From an uncultured Halomicronema sp. (GTDB taxonomy: Bacteria > Cyanobacteriota > Cyanobacteriia > Phormidesmidales > Phormidesmidaceae): a stretch of DNA of 11,558 bases. The position numbers and the translations under genes were made by a program. The stretch is from assembly GCA_937897665.1 (NCBI GenBank), contig CALCPB010000336.1, positions 1 through 11,558 on the forward strand. Direction: 5' to 3'. A model generated the notes under the pieces. It searched no databases. It saw only the letters and a program-made list of their open reading frames with translations, and was not told the origin of the DNA. Of the stretch, positions 6,352 through 11,558 are shown piece by piece; within the stretch, counting starts at the first letter, position 1; every line of letters starts with the position of its first letter.

Positions 6352-7815
6352 ATGCTCAACTTACTGTCACTGGTGGGGATTGCGGGTCTGTGTTTCGTAG
6401 CCTGGCTCGGTTCAGAAGATCGCCAGCGGGTGCCCTGGAAGCTGATGGCCTGGGGCATTGGTATCCAGCTCGTGCTAGGGCTCTTTATTTTTCGCTTTCC
6501 GCTAACGCGAGAGCTGGTCAAACTGCTCAGCGATTTTCTCAATGCCCTGATTGATGCCTCTGAGGCCGGAGCGAGGTTTTTGTTTGGTGATGTCATTGTG
6601 CCTAACCCCACGGCCGCCGCTGGGCCGCAAGGGGCGGGCCGGTGGCTAGCTCGGGCCTTGACACCGCCTTTCGCCGCCATCCCGGGCGATCGCCTGGCAC
6701 CAGGCAATCTGAGCTTGGGCTACATTGTGGCGTTTCGATCGCTGCCCCAAGTCGTCTTTTTCGCGGCGATTTTTAGCCTGCTCTATAACTTGGGCGTGGT
6801 GCAGCCGATCGTGCGGGTGTTTGCCAAGTTCTTTCGGTCAGTGATGAATATTAGCGGTGCTGAATCCCTGGCGGGGGCCGCCAACATTTTCGTGGGCATT
6901 GAGTCCGCCGTGGCGATCAAACCGTTCCTCGTCAATATGACTCGAAGTGAGCTGTGCGCCATTTTGGCGTCATGCTTTGGCTCGATCGCCTCCACGGTTT
7001 TGGGCTTGTATGCCGGATTTTTGCGGGGGACGTTTCCCGCGATTGCCGGACACCTGATGTCGGCTTCGATTCTGACGATTCCGGCGGCCTTTATTATGGC
7101 CAAAATTCTCGTCCCCGAAAAAGATGTGCCCCAAACCCTGGGTAAAGTGCCCGAACTGGTAGAAGACGAAGCCGAGTCCAAAAGTCCCATGGATGCCCTC
7201 ATTGTTGGGGCGCTTGACGGTGTCAAGATGTCCGTCGGCATTGCCGCTGCCTTGATTGCGATTTTAGGACTGGTTGCCTTGCTCGACCTGGCTTTTGCCA
7301 CGCTCGCATCGTTACAGACCATCGCACTTTGGCAGGGCAGCGATATCTCGCTAGTGCGGCAACTGGGGAGTCTCTTGACGCCCTTGCTGCAGTTTGTGGG
7401 CAGCATTTTTAGCGTCGTGACGCTCGATAACATCACCGGGGTTTTATTTTTGCCGCTGACTTTTCTCACCGGCGTTTCTTTGGATTGGAACGAGCTGTGG
7501 GCTGCTTCGGTGTTGATCGGCCAGCGATTGCTCAAGACGGCGATTCCGCCCTATATTGCCTTGGCTAATTTGTCAGCAGAAGGGGCGCTGAGCGATCGCG
7601 CGCTAGTGATTATCAGCTATGTGCTGTGCGGTTTTGCCCACGTGCCTTCTGTCGGCATTTTTGTGGGGGGGCTGGCGGGTCTGGTACCTTCCCGCAGCAA
7701 AGATATTAGCGAACTGGGCTGGAAAGCGCTGTGGGCCGGCACCTTAGCGACCTTGATGACCGGCTGTATCGCTGGATTTTGGTTCTACGAAGGCACGGCT
7801 GTACTCGGTCGATAG
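6352..7815 (+). CDS. CNT-family (NupC-like) nucleoside transporter with divergent binding residues
   Basis: CNT proteins import nucleosides across the inner membrane with a proton or sodium gradient. The 487 residues show many hydrophobic helices and the family order: an N-terminal pair of helices, the FLFGDV segment (77-82), a YNLG turn (145-148), ISGAESLAGAANIF (167-180), NMTRSEL (195-201), and a C-terminal half with FAHVPSVGI (428-436). The loop at about 84-120 is Pro/Gly/Arg-rich and longer than in short bacterial members (about 400 residues). The spot where characterised CNTs carry Gln-Thr-Glu reads Gly-Ile-Glu (182-184). The conserved Asn-Glu of the second hairpin reads Lys-Thr-Ala (395-397), and the Asn of the FAN motif is His430. 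So the fold is clear but the substrate is not. The start at ATG 6352 has purine-rich GGGAGAAGG upstream. Confidence 0.9.
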   Translation: MLNLLSLVGIAGLCFVAWLGSEDRQRVPWKLMAWGIGIQLVLGLFIFRFPLTRELVKLLSDFLNALIDASEAGARFLFGDVIVPNPTAAAGPQGAGRWLARALTPPFAAIPGDRLAPGNLSLGYIVAFRSLPQVVFFAAIFSLLYNLGVVQPIVRVFAKFFRSVMNISGAESLAGAANIFVGIESAVAIKPFLVNMTRSELCAILASCFGSIASTVLGLYAGFLRGTFPAIAGHLMSASILTIPAAFIMAKILVPEKDVPQTLGKVPELVEDEAESKSPMDALIVGALDGVKMSVGIAAALIAILGLVALLDLAFATLASLQTIALWQGSDISLVRQLGSLLTPLLQFVGSIFSVVTLDNITGVLFLPLTFLTGVSLDWNELWAASVLIGQRLLKTAIPPYIALANLSAEGALSDRALVIISYVLCGFAHVPSVGIFVGGLAGLVPSRSKDISELGWKALWAGTLATLMTGCIAGFWFYEGTAVLGR

Positions 7816-7911
7816 CCGGAGCCTCAGGCCATCGGCTATGGGGGACGAGACACCTTGCCGCCCCATCATCGTCAGAGTGAAGGAACAACAAGCGCTCAGG
7901 GAGACCAGACA

Positions 7912-8862
7912 TTGATTCGCACAACAGGTCGGTACGGGTTAAATAGAGTTCGCGCGATCGCAGCTCGTCCCCTCATGGGGCTAGGGTTGGTATCGGCGCT
8001 ACTGCTAGGAGTCGCATCCAGCTCAGCGCAGACGGGCACAGATACGGCTGCGGCAGCCGGAGAAAACTTCTTGTGGCAGATCGAAACGCCGACCAACACG
8101 GTTTATCTGCTGGGATCGGTGCATTTTCTCAGCGCTGACCAGTATCCCCTACCGGCCGTGATGGAAGCCGCCTTTGACGAGGCCGAAGTGTTGGTGCTAG
8201 AGGCTGATATTAGTGCTGCGGCGTCTGCCGATGCCGCTACCGTGATGATTGATGCGGCCCTGCCGGAACCGGGGGAATCGTTGGCGGAGGTGCTCACCCC
8301 AGACACCTACGAGCTAGCCCAGCAGCAAGTTGCCGAACTAGGACTCCCCTTCGGCTTGTTCGAGAGTTTTGAGCCCTGGTTTTTAGCAGTGTCGCTCACC
8401 TCCTTTCAGTTAATTGATATTGGGTTTGAGCCAGAGTACGGCATCGACCAATATTTTCACGGGCGGGCCGCCGATGCTGACAAACCCGTGTTGTTCTTAG
8501 AGACGGTTGAGCAACAATTCAACTTTTTTGAGCAGCTCTCGATCGACGAGCAGCGTCAGTTCACTGAGCAAACGCTCGCCGAGATGGATGTTCTGGAAGA
8601 GTCCTTTAATGAGATTTTGACCGCTTGGTCAACCGGCGATATTGCCGGGTTGGAAGCCACTTTATTCGCGGGCTTTGCCGACTATCCTGAAATGCAGGCG
8701 ATCTTTTTGAGCGATCGCAACCGCGACTGGGCCACCCAGATTCAGCCATTTTTGCAAGCGGACGACGACTATCTCATCGTCGTCGGGGCGCTGCATTTAG
8801 TTGGGCCTGATAACGTGTTGGAGCTGCTGGCTCAGCAAGGCTATCAGGCCGAGCAACTCTAG
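7912..8862 (+). CDS. Exported TraB/GumN-family protein
   Basis: I start it at TTG 7912, where AGGGAG sits about eight bases upstream. The first TTG in this frame (7855) would add 19 polar residues before the signal peptide, and ATG 7975 would trim its basic start. With TTG 7912 the 316-residue protein begins with a basic segment, a hydrophobic core (about 21-36) and a likely cleavage after Ser-Ser-Ala. The family hallmarks are two Gly-x-x-His motifs, GSVH (68-71) and GALH (292-295), plus LEAD after the first and a DRNRDW segment before the second. TraB/GumN proteins (PF01963) are thought to be metal-dependent hydrolases related to TIKI-type proteases; activity of bacterial members is mostly untested. 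The acidic, Ala-rich stretch (about 100-130) is low in complexity. It follows the transporter gene by 96 nt on the same strand and may be cotranscribed. Confidence 0.88.
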   Translation: MIRTTGRYGLNRVRAIAARPLMGLGLVSALLLGVASSSAQTGTDTAAAAGENFLWQIETPTNTVYLLGSVHFLSADQYPLPAVMEAAFDEAEVLVLEADISAAASADAATVMIDAALPEPGESLAEVLTPDTYELAQQQVAELGLPFGLFESFEPWFLAVSLTSFQLIDIGFEPEYGIDQYFHGRAADADKPVLFLETVEQQFNFFEQLSIDEQRQFTEQTLAEMDVLEESFNEILTAWSTGDIAGLEATLFAGFADYPEMQAIFLSDRNRDWATQIQPFLQADDDYLIVVGALHLVGPDNVLELLAQQGYQAEQL

Positions 8863-8880
8863 AGGCTGTCATCATTTAGC

Positions 8881-8912
8881 GGCTGAGTTCTGATGCTGAA
8901 CTGCTTTCAGCC
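8881..8912 (+). terminator. Bulged hairpin after the TraB-family gene
   Basis: GGCTGAGTTC pairs with GAAC and TCAGCC, with a five-base bulge on the 3' arm, 18 bases past the stop. TTTT follows about a dozen bases later, at 8922-8925. It is a plausible but imperfect terminator. The same bases belong to the degenerate repeat reported separately. Confidence 0.35.
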
Positions 8913-9117
8913 TAAGAGCTAGTTTTACGGAGCGGGTGCGGTAAGGTTCATCCCGTCCGGCTTTCGCGCTGAATTGATGGCGCGCCCTAGGGCCAGTCAT
9001 CACCGAGAGGGATGATTGCGGATTTGTGCAACCTTGATCACCGACCCACGTGATGGGCATAGAGCCGACGCAGTCATGCCTGGCCTCAGAGGGGCGCATC
9101 GATCTTGATGACGTGCC

Positions 9118-9219
9118 TTAGATCAATTTGACGGCTCTCAGGCCAAAGTACAGCACCATCGCTGTAGCAAAGCCGCCACCCAACATAATGAAGAATGCGA
9201 TCGCTCCACCAATACTCAT
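9118..9219 (-). CDS. petL: Cytochrome b6f complex subunit PetL
   Basis: This 33-residue single-helix protein has a good start signal: AGGAGA seven bases before the ATG at 9219. The sequence is a short N terminus (Met-Ser-Ile-Gly-Gly), one hydrophobic helix with a Gly-Gly-Gly kink, then FGLRAVKLI and TAA. The basic Lys-Leu-Ile ending matches PetL from cyanobacteria as I remember them (for example the KSIKLI end of the Mastigocladus protein). PetL is a peripheral thylakoid subunit that stabilises the b6f dimer between the photosystems. Other tiny photosynthetic proteins (PetG, PetN, PsaM, PsbX) fit the sequence less well. It lies downstream of the antenna gene on the same strand but behind a strong terminator, so it likely has its own promoter in 9220-9394. 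Confidence 0.75.
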   Translation of the reverse strand: MSIGGAIAFFIMLGGGFATAMVLYFGLRAVKLI

Positions 9220-9394
9220 CTCAGCATCTCCTACAAAACAACAGGCTATTGACCTCTATTCAACCACAATCGACTACCTAACCAGCGATCGCCCGGCCGG
9301 TTTTCGCGTCATAGCGATCGCGGCTGCCGTCGATCAAGACGATCTAGTTCATAACTGGATACGCAACTGCGCCATCCCATGCCATCGGCATAAC

Positions 9395-9426
9395 AAAGGC
9401 GGATAGGTCAAGGCCTATCCGCCTTT
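9395..9426 (-). terminator. Strong hairpin terminator of the isiX-like gene
   Basis: A perfect 13-bp stem (AAAGGCGGATAGG, 9395-9407, with its complement at 9414-9426) closes a six-base loop. It lies 29 bases beyond the antenna gene stop. On the minus strand the stem ends in TTTG after the GC-rich part, with an A-run on the opposite arm, as in an intrinsic terminator. Confidence 0.8.
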
Positions 9427-9455
9427 GATGCGCAAGACCCGACAGTAAAACCGTG

Positions 9456-10952
9456 TTAGGTCTCTTCTGGGTCAGTGGCAGGAGCGGCGACCGCAGTCAC
9501 CGCCGGAGCGCTTTGGCCAGATCCGTCGTGCGCGTGATTTTGTTTGGGTTCATAAAACACCGTCTCGATCGGTTGATCATAGATAGACGTTTTGGGTAAA
9601 GGCTGAGGTGGCTCATACAAGCGCTGCGAGCCATTACGGCCATACCCAAACATGGTTTTCGCATCAGCCCGCGCCGATTGGTAAACCGTGTCTTTTTGGA
9701 GCTGATAAGTCGTTTGATACAGCGTTTTCTCAACCCCGTTGATCGCGGTTAGACTCGGCTGCTCAATTCCCTGAGAGGGCTGATAGTCATAGTCTGCAAA
9801 GGGTTGCTCCCGCTTGAGCATCGGCTGCGGTTCTGTTTGCGGCAGACCATACTGCATGGCGACGGCGGGTTGAGGCTGCAGCGCTCTGACTGGTTGATAG
9901 GCCAAGAGCGGATTGTCGCTAGCGGACTCTCGATTCAGTTGCCAGCTAGCGAACAGGCTACTGATGTTAAAGCCCATCGCCCGCTGAAAATGCCACAACC
10001 CACCCTGCAAGAAGAAAAAGGCCAGATAGAAATGACTGTTGGCCAGCCAAGTGCGGTTGGTGTAGCCCTCCGCCATGGTAGGCGACAGCTCAAAGTAACG
10101 GGGCAAAAACGCTGATTTGAGCTCTAGGGTCGGGCCATAGAAGGCCTCAGGATAGGCCAACGTGTTAAAGCCGCAGTAGTAAGAAGCGGCAAATCCGGCG
10201 ATCGCAATGCCAAACAGCGAATAAGACAGGATGCCGTCACCGGAAAATATAAAGACCCGCTCCACCCACTTAAACGGCGGCACGAGAATGTGCCAAGCGC
10301 CCCCGGCAATCAGCAGACCCGTTACGTAAATGTGGCCGCCCACTAGATCTTCTAAATTGTTGACATCAAACAAGTGGGTGCGATAGTCCCATAGGGTGGC
10401 TGGATCAAGGGTTGGCGCTGTGACCAGCCGCACCTCATCGACATTGGCATCATAGAGGCCCCCAAAGAACTGCGCCTTGACCACGAGCAACAGCGCCCCG
10501 AGGCCTAAGAACACGAGGTGATGTCCTAAGATAAAGCCTAATTTAGGCGCATCTTGCCATGCAAAATCAAAGGCGGCGGCCCGGCCCGGCGCGATCGCTA
10601 ACTTGGCCGGCAGCCGCGATCGATGAAAATAGGCTCCCGCCGCCAGCACGCCAGCGGCCACAATGTGAATCATGCCAATGGCAAACCAGGTGTAGGTGCT
10701 AACGACGGCTCCCCCAGCATCGAGCCCCCACCCCTGCGTCGCCAGATGCGGTAACAGAATCAGACCTTGGGTATAGAGCGGCTCATCGGGGGAATAGACG
10801 GCCAACTCAAACAAAGTAAAGGCCCCAGCCCACAGCATAATCAAGGCTGCTTGGGCGACGTGGGCCACGATAAACGTATTTGACAGATTGATAAATCGGG
10901 CATTGCCCGCCCACCAGGAATATTGTTCCTGGGGTTGTTGAGAAGCGTACAT
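9456..10952 (-). CDS. isiX: CP43-like (IsiA/Pcb family) chlorophyll antenna protein with 161-residue C-terminal tail, IsiX-like
   Basis: This is a thylakoid chlorophyll a antenna protein of the six-helix CP43 family. I start at ATG 10952 rather than the TTG 18 bases earlier, because the result (MYASQQ, then WWAGNARF at 13-20) aligns with the start of IsiA. The core of about 337 residues has six membrane helices with likely chlorophyll-ligand histidines in AHVAQAAL, MIHIV, GHHLVF, GGHIYV, AWHILV and GLWHFQ. It lacks the large lumenal loop of CP43, as in IsiA. After FASW (about 334-337) comes a polar tail (338-498) rich in Tyr, Gln and Pro, with repeated Tyr-Gln and Tyr-Glu-Pro elements and an Ala/Pro/Thr-rich acidic end. 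It is not a PsaL-type helix fusion. The apcB-like gene lies just upstream, so this is probably the isiX of a low-light apcD4-apcB3-isiX set; the family call is firm, the subtype is inferred. Confidence 0.85.
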   Translation of the reverse strand: MYASQQPQEQYSWWAGNARFINLSNTFIVAHVAQAALIMLWAGAFTLFELAVYSPDEPLYTQGLILLPHLATQGWGLDAGGAVVSTYTWFAIGMIHIVAAGVLAAGAYFHRSRLPAKLAIAPGRAAAFDFAWQDAPKLGFILGHHLVFLGLGALLLVVKAQFFGGLYDANVDEVRLVTAPTLDPATLWDYRTHLFDVNNLEDLVGGHIYVTGLLIAGGAWHILVPPFKWVERVFIFSGDGILSYSLFGIAIAGFAASYYCGFNTLAYPEAFYGPTLELKSAFLPRYFELSPTMAEGYTNRTWLANSHFYLAFFFLQGGLWHFQRAMGFNISSLFASWQLNRESASDNPLLAYQPVRALQPQPAVAMQYGLPQTEPQPMLKREQPFADYDYQPSQGIEQPSLTAINGVEKTLYQTTYQLQKDTVYQSARADAKTMFGYGRNGSQRLYEPPQPLPKTSIYDQPIETVFYEPKQNHAHDGSGQSAPAVTAVAAPATDPEET

Positions 10953-10986
10953 GGCAGTAGGTGACAGCAACAGTGGTGTTTAACGT

Positions 10987-11010
10987 CGGCCTACCGACGA
11001 GGATAGGCCG
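10987..11010 (-). other. Hairpin in the isiX leader
   Basis: CGGCCTA (10987-10993) pairs with TAGGCCG (11004-11010) around a ten-base loop. It lies 34 bases upstream of the chosen isiX ATG, within the likely 5' leader. Confidence 0.5.
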
Positions 11011-11046
11011 CTGGATTGGGCACTAGCGTTTAAGGGGCTGCGCTGA

Positions 11047-11169
11047 GGAGATGGCCGAAAAACCAGAGGCCGTTACGGCAAAGGCAGGTTTAGCGAGAGC
11101 CTTGATTGCCTGACTACCAGGCATCAACTAAACCCACACCTGCGGGCATCGTTAGTAATGGCCATCTCC
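11047..11169 (-). ncRNA. Candidate structured RNA element upstream of isiX
   Basis: An outer perfect 10-bp stem (11047-11056 with 11160-11169) encloses two nested pairings. GCAGG and TTTAG (11084-11093) pair with CTAAA (11128-11132) and CCTGC (11139-11143). Inside that, TTGAT-GCCTG (11102-11112, one extra base) pairs with CAGGC-ATCAA (11118-11127) around a five-base loop. The whole block folds on itself in a way not expected by chance for such a short spacer. It matches no riboswitch I recognise. It could be a cis-acting leader, a processed stability element or a small RNA. Confidence 0.4.
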
Positions 11170-11206
11170 CGCAATTACATCTCCGACATCGCAATGCTTG
11201 CGGTCA

Positions 11207-11228
11207 GGGGTTGGGCAGTGCCAACCCC
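11207..11228 (-). other. GC-rich hairpin just after the apcB-like gene, flanked by 9-bp direct repeats
   Basis: GGGGTTGG (11207-11214) pairs with CCAACCCC (11221-11228) around a six-base loop. TGCGGTCAG occurs directly on both sides (11199-11207 and 11230-11238). The hairpin lies 34 bases past the stop, with no T-run, so it looks more like an mRNA 3'-end stabiliser or attenuator than a full terminator. Confidence 0.5.
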
Positions 11229-11262
11229 CTGCGGTCAGAGACGCGAGGTTGGGGCAACTCCC

Positions 11263-11558
11263 TTAGCTGAGACCATTCACGATGTGGTCGAGATAGACAT
11301 CCATCTCCTGACCGGCTTCAGCGCCCACGCGTTGGGTCACCACTTCCTTCATCGCTTGCACCGCTTGCACCGTCCGCTCTACCGGAACGCCTAGTGATGA
11401 GTAGGTATCTTTCAAGCCGTTCAGCACCCGCTCATCCAAAATGGAAGCGTCGGCGGCCAGCATGGCATAGGTGGCATAGCGCAAGAAATAAGTCAGATCT
11501 CGTAGACAGGCTGCATAGCGCCGGGTCGGATACATGTTGCCGCCGGGGAGCGTAATAT
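11263..11558 (-). CDS. apcB3: Allophycocyanin beta-type subunit, ApcB3-like (C-terminal part, runs off the window)
   Basis: Only the last 97 residues or so are in the window. They start with [14 protein letters not shown], where the Asn is the usually methylated asparagine of beta subunits and the Cys the phycocyanobilin attachment site (visible residue 17). They continue with [38 protein letters not shown] and a C terminus HIVNGLS. This pattern is clearly beta-type allophycocyanin (ApcB/ApcF class), not alpha. It departs from core ApcB: Thr-Tyr-Phe follows the chromophore Arg-Asp-Leu where Asp-Tyr-Tyr is usual, and the C-terminal half differs ([20 protein letters not shown]). With an isiX-like gene next downstream, the paralogue ApcB3 of the low-light set is the best guess; ApcB2 of the far-red cluster or an ApcF are alternatives. 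Confidence 0.75.
   Translation of the reverse strand, partial: ITLPGGNMYPTRRYAACLRDLTYFLRYATYAMLAADASILDERVLNGLKDTYSSLGVPVERTVQAVQAMKEVVTQRVGAEAGQEMDVYLDHIVNGLS

Larger units (their letters stand above)
10953..11262 (-). promoter_or_regulatory. 310-nt apcB-isiX spacer rich in inverted repeats
   Basis: No gene is seen. Reading from the apcB-like stop toward isiX there are: a GC-rich hairpin (11207-11228), a long nested inverted-repeat block (11047-11169), a small GCCG/CGGC hairpin near 11069-11079 followed on this strand by TTTTT, and a 7-bp hairpin (10987-11010) about 35 bases before the isiX start. The isiX start itself has no clear Shine-Dalgarno sequence. The spacer may set the ratio of the two products by processing, attenuation or its own promoter. 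Confidence 0.55.

Noticed and set aside
6783..7535. 250-codon minus-strand open frame inside the transporter gene
   Set aside because: It is Ser/Lys/Thr-rich with no recognisable motif, lying opposite a clear membrane protein.
8872..9099. Minus-strand open frame of 75 codons ahead of petL
   Set aside because: It overlaps the putative terminator of the TraB-family gene, has no start signal and shares its end with the dispersed repeat; it is better seen as repeat-derived noise.
9128..9406. Plus-strand open frame of 92 codons
   Set aside because: It runs antisense through petL and into the terminator hairpin and lacks a start signal.
1..11558. Abundant GCGATCGC octamers
   Set aside because: These are the well-known HIP1 sites of cyanobacterial genomes; useful for placing the organism, not novel.
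1..11558. Global reassignment of TAA to a sense codon
   Set aside because: TAA ends petL, the isiX-like gene and the apcB-like gene at the expected family lengths, so it still works as a stop.

Overview
The window comes from a cyanobacterium. About twenty copies of the cyanobacterial octamer GCGATCGC are scattered through it by eye. The right end carries an allophycocyanin beta-type subunit and a six-helix CP43-like chlorophyll antenna protein, and there is a cytochrome b6f small subunit (PetL). The GC-rich, genus-free picture would suit a filamentous Leptolyngbya/Halomicronema-type organism, but that is a guess. No mobile element, tRNA, rRNA or CRISPR array was seen.

Layout from the left. 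(1) 2-634 +: a hydrophobic EcsC/DUF697-like protein, possibly cut by the window edge. (2) 1154-2260 +: an exported protein with a tandem ~112-residue domain and a SPOR-like C terminus, broken by one in-frame TAA. (3) 2320-3219 -: dihydropteroate synthase (folP), convergent with (2). (4) 3505-3702 -: a 65-residue Cys-containing hypothetical. (5) 4375-4806 +: an exported pentapeptide-repeat protein, also broken by one in-frame TAA that leaves the repeat register intact. (6) 4968-6179 -: a zinc-ribbon protein followed 6 nt later by ribokinase. (7) 6352-7815 +: a divergently placed CNT-family nucleoside transporter. (8) 7912-8862 +: an exported TraB/GumN-family protein. (9) 9118-9219 -: petL. (10) 9456-10952 -: a CP43-like protein with an extra 161-residue C-terminal tail, ended by a strong hairpin terminator. 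(11) 11263-11558 -: the C-terminal half of an ApcB-like subunit, running off the window.

How the parts fit. The apcB-like gene followed on the same strand by an isiX-like antenna gene matches the known low-light gene set apcD4-apcB3-isiX, whose allophycocyanin absorbs far-red light. apcD4 would then lie just beyond the right edge. The 310-nt gap between the two genes is rich in nested inverted repeats and may be a structured RNA that sets the ratio of the two products. Ribokinase and the nucleoside transporter sit back to back and could share a ribose/nucleoside salvage role, although the transporter has lost several residues that bind nucleosides in characterised relatives.

The two most unusual points are the pair of in-frame ochre codons in two separate exported-protein genes, each explainable by one CAA-to-TAA change, and the isiX-like gene with its long Tyr/Pro/Gln-rich tail and structured leader.
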